DNA of 64,000 nt from Dromiciops gliroides (GCF_019393635.1 NC_057862.1:679380814-679444813); one strand, 5' to 3'. Shown: positions 1 through 12,290, counted from the first letter of the stretch. The notes: a model not told the origin generated them from the letters alone. Program-made: numbers and translations.

Positions 1-639
1 TTAAAAATAGCAAGGGGCAAAGTTTCTCTAAGTAGGAGTGGGGGAAGGGCTGGGGAATCCAGGACCAGCTTTGGAGAGGAATCTTTTCCATAACAGGGGG
101 TTCAAATGTCCTACATTAGAAGCAGCTAATCAGTTATCAGACTGCTGTGGGTCATGGAGCAGGGCTACTGGCATAAAGGCACAGGTCACAGCACATCCTG
201 CTCCAGTACCCCTGGACTTTGGACAAAGCCCTGGCTGACTGGCTCACCCACGCCCAAGGTAAAACCAGAAGTCCGCAAAGGACGAAGGAATGGGTGTGAC
301 ATGAGGACATCCATTCTATTAGGGCTTGAAAGCAAAGCCTCCCTGCCCCATACCCACATCCCTCCCACTCCCTGATCCAGAGGGCAGCACCTAGTGGCTA
401 TTATGTGCTACCAACTGAGAAGAAAGAGGTCTATACAGAAGCCCCAGGGGCATCTTAAGGCCATTTAAGGCCAACTGGGATTGCATGTTTATTTTCGATT
501 TTGTTATCTTAGACAGATCAGGACTTTGGCAAAATGCTGGTTTTCCCCAGAAGGTTCCTATGAATATAGTTGGCATAAACCAAGGTGAGTCATTCAGGGG
601 AACTCTCTAGGATGTCTGAACAAGAAAAGCTGTTTCTAG

Positions 640-1245
640 GTAACTGGAAAAAATCTTTTCAATAACTTTCTCTGACAAAGGTTCATATCCAAGATATATG
701 AATAAATGATTCAAATTTATGACCAAGAATATTTCCCAGTAGACAAGTGGTCAAAGACTATGAATAAGCAGTTGTCAAAGGAAGAAATCCAAGTTATCAA
801 CAGCTATATGAAAAAAATTTCCAAATTGCTAATGATTTAGCAAAATGAAAATTAAAGTGACTCCAATGTTCTGTCTCACACCCATCAGATTAGCAAAAAT
901 GACAAAAGAAGTGAGAAATATTGGAAGGGCTATGAGAAAACATACATGCTCACATACTGCCCATGAAGTTGTGAATTAGTCACAAAGCAATTGGAAACTA
1001 AGCCCTATTAAATCACTAAACCAGCCCCAATCTTCTACCCAGCTCTGCCACTATTAGTCCTATTACCCCAAGGAGATAAAAAAGAGAGGAAAGGGGCAGC
1101 TAGATGGTGCAGTGGATAGAGCACTGGCCCTGGAGTCAGGAGGACCTGAGTTCAAATCTGGCCTCAGACACTTAACACTTACTAGCTGTGTGACCCTAGG
1201 CAAGTCACTTAACCGCAATTGCCTCATGAAAGAAAGAAAGAAACA

Positions 1246-1285
<40 letters not shown>

Positions 1286-1900
1286 GAGAGGAAAAGAACA
1301 TATATGTACAATATTTATAGCAACCTTTTTCATAGTTAGATACTGGAAATTAAGGAGACATCTACTTATTAGGGAATGGCTAAATGAATGATGATCTATG
1401 AATGTAATTGAATATCACAGCTCCATATGAAATGATGAAATGGAAAGTTTCTGAGAAAACTGAGAAGACGCATGAGCTGTTGCAAAGGAAGGTGAGCGGA
1501 CCCAGGAGAAAGATTTGGAAAATGACAACAACATTGTAAAGAAAATCAGCATTGAAAGACTTTAAAATTCTACTCCTTACAAGGATAAGACATGATTCCT
1601 GAGAACTGAAGATGAAACATGCTGTCCATTTCCTGCTCAACTTGAAATGCAGCATGAGACAGACGTTTCTGGACATATCCAATGTGGGGATTTGTTCTGC
1701 TGGACTATATATATTTATAATGAGGGTTTTATTATTTTAAAAAAATTATTCAATGGTGGGAGGAGGCTGTGAGGGAGACACAATTATTGCTCGTAAAATA
1801 ATTATTTTTTAAATAACAAATTTCTTAAAAGAACAATTTTAAACTGTTTACTTTTGTAAATTAAGATTTAAAAAAATTAACAGAGACATATTATTTCTCC
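640..1900 (+). mobile_element. L1/HAL1-type LINE tail fragment with a SINE inside
   Basis: AT-rich sequence that resembles the LINE tails at 54060-54900 and 40000-40600: stretches around fresh-looking phrases such as 'agcaaaatgaaaattaaa' and the 'tgaaatgatgaaatggaaag' zone recur in the same order. It is interrupted by the SINE at 1093-1225 and its GAAA tract. No open frame is kept. The family name is inferred from recall of marsupial LINE tails. Bases 1-640 hold nothing I recognise. Confidence 0.45.
1093..1290 (+). repeat. Marsupial tRNA-type SINE with (GAAA)n tail
   Basis: Starts with ggggcagctagatggtgcag and runs through the usual 'ctgagttcaaat', 'ctagctgtgtgaccc' and 'caagtcacttaacc' blocks to 1225. 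It is followed by a GAAA-rich tract to about 1290, probably an expanded A-rich tail. Confidence 0.85.
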
Positions 1901-3144
1901 CTCCCATTATTCATCAAATAAATTTCCAATGTAAGAAGCATACAGACCTTGCCAGGAGGTGGAGTATGGGGGAGTGAGAGGGCATAGCCAATGGAAAAGG
2001 ACAGTGATGCAAGCCAGAACTGCCCACTGACATAGAGAGGAACCTGCATCAAAAACTGCTGTAGTCATATGACTTATTCCAAATGAACTTCAACAAAGAA
2101 AAGCAACAAGGGAAACAGCTTCAATTGAGAGAAAGAGTTAGTGGAGACATAGCTTCAACAATAATAATAATACATATAATAATATGTGTATAATAATATA
2201 TATATAGCAGGAAGTTGGGCCAGAGTCTGGAGCAGCAGGGAGCTACATACCAAAGGGAAGGTAGGACCCTTGTGTCTCAAAACATAAGCCTCTGATTATG
2301 GAGATGTTGATGTCCTGGGACAATATTCAAGGAACCCCACCCTAGTTCCAACTCTTATTTCCTGAACTACTGGTGCATTTGGGCACAAGCCCTTTTTGCA
2401 TTTTCTGCCTAGTTAAATTAAATCGGTTGTCCTCCTGGCTCTCACCTATATGAACCTGTCTTTACCTATTAGAATATAAGCTTCTTGTGAAAGCAGAGAC
2501 TCTAACTTTTGCTTTTGGTCCTCAGCACCTAACTCTGTACCTGGAGCATAACAGACTCATGAAAGACACTTCTTCTTTCATTCATTCATTTATTACTTAA
2601 CTGAGTGCTAGGCTGGAAGCCGTTTTCAGAGATTTTCAAAATAAGGGTGATACCAAAATGCCTATTGTTTCCCTCGGTGGAGATGTGAGGCAGGGAGATT
2701 TTGTGAGAGATGCCTCCCAAAACTGTCCCGATCACTGTGCTGTGCTGTTTTGCAGTTTTAAACAGCACGCCTTCCACCTCCCTATCTGGAAACCAATCAA
2801 ACCAATATTTGTACAGGTTAATTCACTCCCTTCTTGCTCCCTTAGCCATTCCTGTCATTCCTCAGACCCAAACCTCCCTCTTCCAGACTTCTCCCCTGCT
2901 GTGTTATTTCTCCCCATTAGGAAGTAAATCCTCCAGGGCAAATAGTTGGCTCTTAAGGAAAGATTTTCATTCTTTCCTGTTATCAGAAGGTAAGTGTGGG
3001 GGTCTTCTGATTTGTTAAAGGTCTCAAAGAAATCACTGGATCTTGAAAGCATAGAGGGGAAAGGACTAATAGAGGCTTCCCAGTCTAATGCAGATTTGAA
3101 CAGGAATTCTCTCTACGACAGACCCATCCAGCCATTTCTTGAAG
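1900..3144. other. No gene seen
   Basis: Mostly unique AT-rich sequence. It includes an ATA/TA-rich patch near 2158-2206 and an L2/MIR-type tail fragment near 2462-2590 ('tcctcagcacctaactctgt' type). The short open frames have no family signature. Confidence 0.5.
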
Positions 3145-3145
3145 A

Positions 3146-3176
<31 letters not shown>

Positions 3177-3308
3177 AGGCAATTGGGGTTAAGTGACTTG
3201 CCCAGGGTCACACAGCTAGTAAGTGTCAAGTGTCTGAGGCCAGATTTGAACTCAGGTCCTCCTGACTCCAGGGCCGGTGCTCTAGCCACTGCGCCACCTA
3301 GCTGCCCC
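3145..3308 (-). repeat. Marsupial tRNA-type SINE, antisense
   Basis: A TTC/T-rich stretch (antisense tail) is followed by 'aattggggttaagtgacttg' and ends with 'gccacctagctgcccc', the reverse of the SINE head. Confidence 0.85.
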
Positions 3309-4229
3309 TGAAGACTTCTGCTGATGGGAAAGTCTGTTCCTTTGGAAGTCCTCTCTGGCTCTGAGATTCTGTGACTTTGGGGAGGTCCTTCTCTAAAGAT
3401 TCATCAGTGTCCAGTCTTAAAGAAGGTCTGAGTCTGCACTTGGATGCTCCTACTAGGATTCAGTTAGGGGTCAGTCCGAGTCACAGGCAGGCAACTGGGA
3501 ATGCTTGGGGAGAGGGAGAGCACAAGGAAAAAGGGGGGGATCCAGAGGCTAAGGGGGTGAGAGCTGGCTTCTGCTTCCAATCTGGGACTCTCCAAGAGTT
3601 AGGAAGAGAGGTAGCTACACCAGGATGGGTTAGGCAGGATGCCACACTCATTGTCTGAGCTTTGGGTAGGTGAGTGGGAGGGTAGCGGCGCTGGGGGCAT
3701 TTGAGGGGAAGGAATGCAAAAGTGATGATTCAGCTCTCAATCAGACAGGTCCAACAGGAGGAAGGACGCTGACCTTTGGGCACCACAGGTGGGCTTGGAA
3801 GCACTTTGGCAGACTCTCATAGCAGCAGCCTGAGGAAAAGGGGTGCAAGTTGCAAGGGCCCCAGCTACAAAGGACTGGAGTGTCTTGGGATCTGGAAAAT
3901 CAGCAGGTGAGGTGACAGGAGAGGGAGCTTCCCTGGAAAAATTCTCATCTGCCTCTGAGTTCTCTTCACAGGACAATAGACAAAGAGCTGAACAGTATTC
4001 AAGGTACCATCTATTCCACCCTCCCCATCCTCCATTTCACAAATTAGCAACTGAGACCCAGAAAGTTTAAATAACTTGCCCACAGTATACCCAAGTATAC
4101 CCAAGTATAGAGTGAGAGAGGTAAGATTTGAACTCAGAGCCTCTGACCCCCAATCCAGCACTCTTTCTGGATTCTAGGTCATGCTCCCATGACCTGGGAC
4201 TACAGGAGGCTCTGGATTGAGAGGAAAGA
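3309..4229. repeat. Unique sequence with a MIR-like fragment (4024-4170, antisense)
   Basis: 3309-4023 shows no gene. 4024-4170 reads as an antisense MIR: 'caactgagacccagaaag' followed by 'taacttgcccacagtat' and 'gatttgaactcagagcctct'. Confidence 0.5.
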
Positions 4230-4379
4230 CTAAATCTCATTGGGAGAGTCTATTCTGGAAGGCTCAACATGATCCTCCTGGATGTCTTTAGTCCTTGCTC
4301 CTTCCATCCTTGGACTGACTTCAGATGGAGGCCTGGGGCTAGCAGAGAACAGAATGGGAGCAGTTTCCCTCCCCTGACC

Positions 4380-4428
4380 CTCAAACCTGCAGTTCAGGCA
4401 GTGGCTTCTTTCCTTCCAGGAACAGAAG
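4380..4428 (+). other. Probable 5' noncoding exon end of NAT8-like copy 1
   Basis: The sequence gaacagaag|gtgagt at 4428/4429 is a strong splice donor. An acceptor with a pyrimidine tract (cctctctcctacag, ending 4487) lies just before the coding exon. The second NAT8 copy has a matching donor (cacag|gtgagg near 17379) and acceptor (tttcatccacag ending 17740), which supports a shared spliced leader. The 5' edge of this exon is not defined. Confidence 0.5.
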
Positions 4429-4517
4429 GTGAGTTGTGTGGAGGTATATGGATGGGGTAAGGACAGTGCCAATCCTCTCTCCTACAGGGTCTGTAGAAGA
4501 AGGAGACTGAAGAATCC

Positions 4518-5189
4518 ATGGCTCCTTATCACATCCGGAAGTATCAGGACCAAGACAGGGAGGCTGTGATAGACATGTTCATCAAGGGAACCCTGTATCT
4601 AGTTTCTTTTGGCTTCTTCCATCAGCTAAAGCAGCCCAGAAGCTTCCTGCTCCTGCTGGGGGGGCCAGGGGCCCTGTTCCTTGGCTCTGGCTCCCTCCTC
4701 CTGTCTCTCCTAGCCCTCCCAGGCCTCCTGGCCTTCCTGTGGCTAGTTGCTAGATATCCCATCAAAAATTACTTGGACCACGCTTTGCGCACTGATATGT
4801 CAGACATCAGGAAATTCTATCTCAATGACAGAGGATCTTGTTTCTGGGTAGCAGAGAAAGAGGGTCAGGTGGTGGGCATGGTGTGTGCCTGTCCCCAAAA
4901 GATGGCTCCCGGAGGACAGAAACGCTTGGAGCTGCTACATTTGTCAGTGAGACAGGAGCACCGGGGCCAGGGGATGGCCAAATCCCTGACCCAGACTGTG
5001 CTGCAATTTGCACAGGACCAGGGCTACGATGCTGTGGTCTTAAGTACCCTTAGCTTTAATAATGCAGCTCAAAGAGTGTATGAGCAACTGGGCTTCTGGA
5101 AAGCACGTGAAGCCTTTGATTCCCTGAAATGGAGGGTGACGGGCATGACTTTTTTCTACTATGAATATTCAGTCCCTTCTTCACACTAA
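4518..5189 (+). CDS. NAT8-like (camello family) GNAT N-acetyltransferase, intact
   Basis: Single-exon CDS of 223 aa, close to human NAT8 (227 aa). It begins MAPYHIRKYQDQDRE, the typical NAT8 start (MAPCHIRKYQ). Residues about 41-79 form a long hydrophobic hairpin that anchors the protein in the ER membrane. Residues about 93-195 are the GNAT fold: TDMSDI, the GSCFWVAE strand near 107-113, motif A RQEHRGQGMAKSL near 145-157 (acetyl-CoA pyrophosphate loop, RGQGMA) and motif B AQRVYEQLGF near 184-193. Family members acetylate cysteine S-conjugates (mercapturic acid route) or lysines of secretory proteins in the ER. An acceptor ends at 4487, so a noncoding leader exon is spliced on. An ATTAAA poly(A) signal lies at 5266. 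A frameshifted paralogue lies 13 kb downstream on the same strand. Which human paralogue it matches cannot be settled here. Confidence 0.93.
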   Translation: MAPYHIRKYQDQDREAVIDMFIKGTLYLVSFGFFHQLKQPRSFLLLLGGPGALFLGSGSLLLSLLALPGLLAFLWLVARYPIKNYLDHALRTDMSDIRKFYLNDRGSCFWVAEKEGQVVGMVCACPQKMAPGGQKRLELLHLSVRQEHRGQGMAKSLTQTVLQFAQDQGYDAVVLSTLSFNNAAQRVYEQLGFWKAREAFDSLKWRVTGMTFFYYEYSVPSSH

Positions 5190-5265
5190 AAACTCCCTGA
5201 ACCATTTTTGTCTTTAGCCCTTTATAGATTGGCCCAGGATAGGCCTCTGCATACCACCTGTGCTC

Positions 5266-5271
5266 ATTAAA
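5266..5271 (+). terminator. Poly(A) signal ATTAAA of NAT8-like copy 1
   Basis: The sequence cattaaagcctgttaactgg lies 77 bases after the stop. The second copy has the related attaataaaaggctgttgac after its stop, so the site is shared by descent. Confidence 0.65.
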
Positions 5272-5289
5272 GCCTGTTAACTGGCATCA

Positions 5290-6056
5290 TTGGCTTTTCC
5301 CCCTCGTGTCAAAAGGTCCTCTCCCAAACAAAGGGATTTGAGATGGGAAAAATCCCAGAATCTCAGCATTAGAAAGGACTTCACTAGGGGCAGCTAGGAT
5401 GCCAGGATTTCACTGGCATCCAGGCTAACCCACTGCTAACCAGGAACCCCCACCACAATATAGCTGACTAGTGGCTATCCAGCCTTGTGCTTCTTTCAAA
5501 GGCAGCCCTTCATATTTTGGGATAGTTGGACTGTTGGAAAGATTTCCTTTAATGCTGTCAGATCTTCCCCCCACTTACTCCTCATTCTTGATGCTGGACC
5601 AAGGGGATTCCTCTTTTACACAAAAATAGCTTCCTTCACATCCTTGGTGATGATTATCCTGTCAACCTCTCTAATCCAATCCAATTCAATAAACATTTAC
5701 TAAGATACATAAGATTTAGACTAACTTTCTTGTGCCAGACCATACCCAGCTTCAGTGGGGTCTACATTATTTGAATTGATAACCTTATATAGATATACTT
5801 TCTCAATCCAAGTGATCCTTAGTCCTTCATTTCAATATAGCTCACTTCTAATCACGTCAACCAATTATATTCAATTGCTATTTGATGGACCACCTACTAT
5901 TTGGAAGGCTATATAAGATATGAAACCACCTCCATTTTGGGTCTTTGGTCTGAGAGATATGGCTAATGACCATGCTTTTCTTAATAACCTGTTGGCCTTC
6001 TTAATAAAATCATTAAATTAACCCAAAACTATGTCTCTTAAATTTTTACTCATTGC
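5290..6056 (+). mobile_element. Unique sequence, then LTR-like fossil (about 5850-6056)
   Basis: 5290-5850 shows nothing firm. 5850-6056 has a TATA-like 'gctatataagatatg', then 'aataaaatcattaaat' and an end in ...tcattgca, the order of U3-R-U5 in a retroviral LTR. No target duplication was found, and the start is a guess. Confidence 0.3.
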
Positions 6057-6695
6057 AGGTGGGAAAGGGAGGGAAGGAAGAAAAAAGAAAAAAGAAAGAA
6101 ATGTACATGATAATTTTGTTGTATATTTGAAATGAATAGTGAGTTGTACATATGTAGTAGACTTGCAATTTCATGTACAATTATCTTTTCTTTGTACTAT
6201 GTTATAGAAATGTTCGTTTTATTCCACACATTTTTTTAATTTAAAAGGGGGAGACAACACACAAAAGGAGGCAGGAAGGGGTGGGGAGAACAGGACCCCA
6301 GGGAGTGCCAAGGTTGGGGGGATCTTGTTCCATGGAATTGAAACCAGGGAGACCATCAGATGCAAGTTGGAGCATTTCTAAGATACAAATCCCTAGTTCT
6401 TTCTACCAATGTCCATATGACATGATCTTGGGACTCTTTAATATCCTGGTGAGATATTTCTTAAAAAATGGTGCTTCCAACTGAACAAAATATTTCAGAT
6501 GTGTTCTGACCAAGTTAGAGTCCATACAGTGGGATCATAACTTCCCCAGTCATCCAATTAGCTTTTTGGGCTGACATATCACACTATAGACTCATAATGA
6601 GCTTGCATTCCTCCTCCACCACCTCCACCACCACCACCCTGACCTTTTTCAGATGGATTATTCTTTTCCCATCTCATACTTGTGAAGTTTTTTTC

Positions 6696-6728
<33 letters not shown>

Positions 6729-7465
6729 AAGTTTAAAACCCTATACCTACTAAACTGGATTTTGTTAAAGTCAGCTTAGCCTTTTGGGATCTTAATTCCC
6801 CCATTACTTGAGTCAGCTGACTCAGTGGATGGAAGACTAAACTACAGATCAGGAAGGTCTGAGTTTAAATCCAGTCTCAGACACATACTAGCTATGGACC
6901 CAGGGAAAGTCACTTAACCTCTGCATGCCTCAGTTTCCCCAACCACAAAATGGCCACAATAATAGTTCCCACCTCCTAAAGTCTTTGTGAGGATAGATTG
7001 AGATATTTATAAACATTTAAAGTGCTATATAAAGGCTGCCTATTTTTTATATCAGAAACCGATATGAGTTAACAAACTGAAATAAATTGGTAGCTGTCAG
7101 TCAAACAAGCATTTGTTAAATACTTAGTATGTGGTAGGCACTGTGCCAAATGTTGGAGACACAAAGAAAGGCAAAAACATGGCCCCTGCTCTCAAGGAGG
7201 CCACATTCTATTGGGGGTAAAAATGCATGCAGATAGTTAGGTCTGTAGGAGATAAGTAGGAATCACATAAAAGATAAATGAGCAGTAGATGAGTCATTGT
7301 TGGTCCTTCATTCTCGAAGAGGACCATGACATGGGAGTGATGTCATGACTTGCAATTTAATGGGATTTCAGTGAGGGAGGGCTGTGCAAAGTCGCCAGCC
7401 TCACTCTGCCCCAGAACCATCTGGGTCTAGTGGCAAAATATACATCAGGACGACTGGAGAAGGCC
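6057..7465. repeat. Repeat-rich intergenic stretch: (AC)n, tRNA/MIR-type SINE, dispersed repeat X
   Basis: 6697-6726 is (AC)n. 6810-7040 is a degenerate SINE with 'agtcacttaacctctgcatgcctcagtttc'-type blocks. 7295-7465 is the first copy of a dispersed repeat (here called X) that starts near 'gttggtccttcattctcgaa' and contains 'gaggaccatgacatgggagt'. Related copies lie near 12124, 46780 (opposite strand) and 48878. No gene was seen. Confidence 0.55.
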
Positions 7466-7467
7466 CT

Positions 7468-7602
7468 AGATGTTTAAGGCAATTCAGGTTAAGTGACTTG
7501 CCCAGGGTCACACAGCTAGTAAGTGGCTAAGGTGAAATTTGAACTCAGGTCCTCCCAGCTTCAGGGCCAGTGGTCTATATACTGTGCTACCTACCTGCCC
7601 CA
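7468..7602 (-). repeat. Marsupial tRNA-type SINE, antisense
   Basis: 'aggttaagtgacttgcccag' through to 'ctacctacctgcccc'. It directly abuts repeat X. Confidence 0.75.
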
Positions 7603-7674
7603 GATGGGAAGTAATCTCAGAAGAAAATGCATTGGTCCTGCAACGGGATGGGTCAGGGAAAGGGCTACTGCAGA

Positions 7675-7676
<2 letters not shown>

Positions 7677-7723
<47 letters not shown>

Positions 7724-7724
7724 G
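7677..7724. repeat. (ATT)n microsatellite
   Basis: About 16 perfect ATT units. It gives poly-Ile, poly-Leu and poly-Asn frames that are not genes. Confidence 0.95.
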
Positions 7725-8634
7725 AAGCAAGCCTGGGAGTTAGGAATTGGGAGTGGGGAGTAAGAAGGTCCAGAAGAGGGGCATCTATAGTCTCTCAATT
7801 AGAAAGGGGCTATGGGAGAATGAGTGAGATGGCAAAGGGATGGATTGGAGCAGAGGGAAGCCTTCCCTTTTACCTGTAGGTGTTTGTACTTTCTCCCTTC
7901 TCAATGATCTCTACATCTCCCAGGAAGAGGTAAGGACAGGGAAGATTTTTTTGGTCCTTGTATCCCGAGAGCCGTTTCTTTTTTCATATTATATTTGATC
8001 AAATGATGCTTGAAAAATGATTATGTATAAGATGAGGACGGCAAGATATTAGAATAGTTCAGATTACTCAATACCCTCTTCCCAAGGATGTACCACAGGG
8101 AATAGGCAAAAGGTGAACACTAAGTAGGCAAGATGGCTTTCCGTAAATTCCCAAAGAATGAAGAAAATAAACTCTAGGTGGCTCTGTGACTTTTAAGCGG
8201 CTAGCCAGAATTATTTTGTACAATCTCTGAACAGTTTTCTTGCTTAGACCTAGAACGTTACTGTGAGGCCTAAGAGGTGGATGTGCCAAATATGGCTCCT
8301 GATTCAAAAAGGTCTTTGAATGTTTGAACCTATGATAGACGAATTGGCCTTGAGACAGGCCTCCAGATGGGATACAGCCACACTCAAAATGCTTTTTAAA
8401 TGAGCCGTGTAATTCACTATGGTGGTTATAGAACCAGAAGGGGTTCTTGGTCAGAACTGCAGCTATCCCTAGCCCTCCCCCTTGCTTTCTGCTTTTTCTA
8501 GAAATGTAGGACTGTCAATCACTTTACCTGCTGAAAGGGTGTAGTGTATTGTTCAGCCACCAGATGCCGCTAGTGCTTCCTATGCCCCGCTCTCCTTCCT
8601 GGATAACAATTGATTTGGTTCCCAGGTTCAATGA
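7725..8634. other. No gene seen
   Basis: Unique sequence without splice-bounded or family-like open frames. Confidence 0.5.
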
Positions 8635-9510
8635 ATTCTTTTTTTTTTTTTCAGCAACAAACATTTATTTTATTTTCCAGTTACATGTAAGGGTAGTTTT
8701 CAACATTCATTTTCATAAGATTTAGAGTTCCAAATTTTCCTCTCTCCCTCCCTTTCCTCCCCCCTCCACAAGATCTCAATCAGGTTATATATGTACAATC
8801 CACAAGTGTTCTTTTTATCAGTTCTTTCTATAGGGGTGCATACTAAGCTTCCTTATTAGTTCCTTGGGATTGTCTTGGATCATTGCACTGTTGAGAGTAG
8901 TTAAGTCATTCACAATTGCTCATTGAACAATACTGCTGTCACTACGCACAATGTCCTCCCAGCTCTGCTCGCTTCACTATACATTGATGTTCATTAGTCT
9001 TTCAAGGTTTTTCGGGGATCATCCTGTTTGTCATTTCCTGTAGCACAAGACCATTCCACTACAATCATATAGCACAGCTTTTTCCATCATTCATCAATTG
9101 ATGGACATTCCCTTGATTCTCAATTCTTAGGCTCCACCAAGAGTTGCTATAAATATTTTTGGTACAGCTTTTCCCCCTTTTCTTTTTTTCATGATTACTA
9201 TTGTTAACTGTTTCCCTTCTATCCTATGCCTTTCTCCATGATATTTATTCTATTATCCATCTTCTTAAAAGCTACGGCCTGGGATATACTTAAAAATTGC
9301 CTAAAGTACAAAATCTTTCTGTCTTACCAATCTCACCAATAGAATCCTCATTTCCAATGAGTAAGATTTACCCCCTTAATCACAACTCCCCACATTCATA
9401 GTATTTGACAGTTTCACTGTTAAACGCCATACAACTTATTAACATAAAAAATTCAAATAATAGTTTTAATAGCATGGCAGCCTGGATTTTTTTTTCATTT
9501 CCCCCATGCT
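8635..9510 (-). mobile_element. L1-type LINE 3' end, antisense, 5'-truncated
   Basis: A poly-T at 8640-8652 (antisense tail) is followed by 'ttattttccagttacatgta' and 'tagttttcaacattcatttt'. This motif recurs at 42310-42440 and is the 3' untranslated end of marsupial L1. No intact coding part. Confidence 0.6.
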
Positions 9511-10710
9511 TCTCCTCCCAGTCACTCTGATGGAAAGCAGAAAAGAAAAGGAGTAGGCATAATAATAATTATAATGATAATGATAACAATAACAACAATA
9601 ATAACAATAATAATTATAGCTAGCATTGACAAAGCCCTTTACATTGACAAAATATCAAGAGAACTCCTGTTTTCCAGGGCTAAGACCTAGCAAGCAATCT
9701 GTACCCTGAGCTTGGCATAAACAACAGTCCTTTGAACTCACCCTCTGGAGGATCTAACCCTCTGGCAAAATCACATAATTACTGTATTGCTTTAACCAGC
9801 ACCAGGTGTTTTCTGAGTTTGGGCAAGCGCTGGACAACCTTGGACAAGTACCCATGTTCCAGTCATGAAGTCTTGCTATGAATTGAACTTGCCACATTGC
9901 TGCTGTTACCCCTCATTGTCAGGTTACAGATCACTGCGGAGCCATTGCTATGAGTACTGAGATCTCCCCACATTGCCTTAGGCCTTGCCACTAGGGGCAG
10001 CCCACACAGGTGTCTTTGCTTACAAACTGTTTTCCTCACTTTGAAAAATTAAACTTTTCTTTATTTCCTGACTCACCTGCCTCTCGTCTGCTCTGTTCAA
10101 TTCTGGCCACCTGTTCGGTTAGAGGCCGGTTCTGGTCCAGTTGACAACATAAATTGTTATAATCTGTTTCATGGGTTTGAATATACAAATTTTGAACTCA
10201 TTAATGATATTTGCAGGGATAGTTCTAGAGCCGACTTGCAAGAGTCAATTGCCAAATTATCAGTGTGAGCTGAAAACTGGAATGGTTTCGTGTGCAATAA
10301 TCTTTTTCAATACTATATTATAGAAATGCTTGTTTTGTTGCATAAATTAAAAAAAAACACAAATATTGGGGACAACTGAGTGACTGTGTGGGTATTTAAT
10401 TTGGGTGAAATGTGAACAAGATGATCATGAGTCAGAAACCAAAGCCCAGTAAAGGAATCACTGAGGAACATCCTACAAGAACATTTTTATTATAAGATTT
10501 TTCCAAGATTTGGAGAAAATTTTCTCTAGAGCTTAAATTATGGGTAGTGGGAGCAATTATAGTTCCAGTTGTTAAGGTCATCGGAATCATCAGGACTGAG
10601 TAAGTACAGGCATCATCCATCTCCCATTGTCTGTCAGCCCTCAACCTCTACTGACAATGGTCAGTTAGGGTGCATAGTTCTTGTATCTGTAATTTGTTTT
10701 TTGTTTTGGG
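9511..10710 (+). mobile_element. AATA-rich tract, then LTR-like fossil (about 9667-10150)
   Basis: 9557-9620 is an AATA/ATAA low-complexity tract. 9667-10150 starts TGTTTTCCAGGG, carries 'attaaacttttctttatttc' followed by 'cctctcgtctgctctgttca', and ends near ...gttgacaaca. This is LTR-like in layout, but I could not find a flanking duplication. 10150-10710 holds nothing I recognise. Confidence 0.33.
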
Positions 10711-10859
10711 TTTTTTTTTTTTTGGTGAGGCAATTGGGGTTAAGTGACTTGCTCAGGGTCACACAGCTAGTACATGTCAAGTGTCTGAGGCTGGATGTGA
10801 ACTCAGGTCCTCCTGACTCCAGGGCCGGTGCTCTATCCACTGCACCACCTAGCTTCCCC
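10711..10859 (-). repeat. Marsupial tRNA-type SINE, antisense
   Basis: Poly-T, 'caattggggttaagtgactt' and a 'ccacctagcttcccc' end. Confidence 0.85.
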
Positions 10860-11379
10860 TTGTATCTGTAATTTGAACTCAGAGCCTTTCCTTTCTGACT
10901 AAGTGCCAATTACTTTCACCAGCTAAAAGGGACTGCTCTAAGCTTTCACTGGGTGTGAATAGACAGATCACTTTCTATTCAGCTGCTTGAGAGCCATGTA
11001 GGTGGATAAAACTTGAATGTTTATTCAGTGGTTTCTTTAGTACAAAGACAGAACTGAATAACACACCAGTTACTTTCAAATGACATTGATGTCTTGGCCA
11101 AATGCTAAAAGAAATTAGAGAATGTATCTCCAAGAGGAAGTTTACATTGTAATGTTGTTGGCTGTCATAGTAATAAAGTAATGATGGATGTTAAAAAAAA
11201 CAACACATTCAGGGCAAGCATTTCCACCTTGGAAATAGGCGAATGCTACAAATCAGAGTTCAATTTATTCTTTTGTTGATTGCCTAGACTAAAGAAAGTG
11301 TTGGAAAAAGCATTAAGTCAAGTAAACTTGAAAGTACTTTTTGGAGAGACCGCTGTTAAATATTTCCCAGTACACCCCT
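10860..11379. other. No gene seen
   Basis: Unique AT-rich sequence with no convincing coding or RNA feature. Confidence 0.45.
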
Positions 11380-11978
11380 GTACATAGGTCTATAGTCCTT
11401 CTGAGCATTATTTGTCTCTAATTTAGTTATTAGCACTATATTTGTCTAATAAAAAGAATCTGGTAGGGTGCTTCCTTTCTCAATTTTGACAATAATTTGT
11501 GTGGCATTTGTACTAATTGTTCTTTAAAAGTTTGGTAGAATTCTCCTGTGAATCTAACAGGATCTGGTTTTGTTTTGCTTTTCCTTTGATAGTTTTCTTA
11601 CTGCTGGGTAAATTTCCTTTTCTGAGATTGGGCTGATTAAGATGTGATAGTTTGTGTATTTCATATTTTTTGAAGTTATTCTTCTATTTATTTTGTATTT
11701 GCAGTTTGTTAACATATATACCTGTGAATGGCAGGCTCTGATAATTCTTTTTTATTTTTTTTTCTGGTTTTCTTGTGTTTTTGCCTTATGTAGTTTCTAT
11801 TTTGTTGATTTGATTTTTCTGCCCTCTTTTTTTTTAGTTTGGCCAAGTTTTTATAAAATTTGTTAGTATTTTTAAAGAACCAGGTTTTGGTTTTATTATT
11901 TCTCTAGTTCTTTTTGGTTTTTAGTTTATCTATCTCTCTTCTAACTTTTAATATGCGATTATTGTTTGTCCTTGATCC
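11380..11978 (-). mobile_element. L1 ORF2 fragment, antisense
   Basis: T-rich sequence with 'ggtagaattctcctgtgaat' and 'atctggttttgttttg'. These parallel the antisense reverse transcriptase stretches at 44900 and 55030 ('agaattcacttatgaatcta'). Heavily decayed. Confidence 0.55.
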
Positions 11979-12123
11979 TTTTTTTTTTTTGAGAGGCAAT
12001 GGGGGTTAAGTGACTTGCCCAGGGCCATACAGCTAGTAAGTTTTAAGTATCTGAGGCCAGCTTTGTACTAGGGTCCTCCTGAATCTAGGGCCAGTGCTTT
12101 ATCCACTGCACCTCCTAGCTGCT
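11979..12123 (-). repeat. Marsupial tRNA-type SINE, antisense
   Basis: Poly-T and 'aatgggggttaagtgacttg' through to 'ctcctagctgctc'. Confidence 0.8.
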
Positions 12124-12290
12124 CGTGTCCTTGATCCTTGAAGAGGACCATGACGTCAGGGTGATGTTTATGACTTGCAGTGAATTAGATTTAAGTGAGG
12201 GAAGGCTGTGCAAAGTCACCAACATCACTCTCTCTCCAAAACCATCTGGGGCCAGGGGCAAGATATACATCAGGATGAATGGGCACATCA
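12124..12290 (+). repeat. Dispersed repeat X, second copy
   Basis: 'gtccttgatccttgaagagg' followed by 'accatgacgtcagggtgatg' and 'gtgcaaagtcaccaacatca'. It matches the block at 7295-7465, and like that copy it sits directly against an antisense SINE. Confidence 0.55.

Noticed and set aside
1093-1225. tRNA-like head of SINEs as a tRNA gene
   Set aside because: The tRNA-like promoter boxes belong to the SINE. No full cloverleaf was found, and the unit is present in more than twenty dispersed copies.
7508-7879. Open frames with poly-Asn, poly-Ile or poly-Leu
   Set aside because: They are the three frames of an (ATT)n microsatellite next to a SINE.
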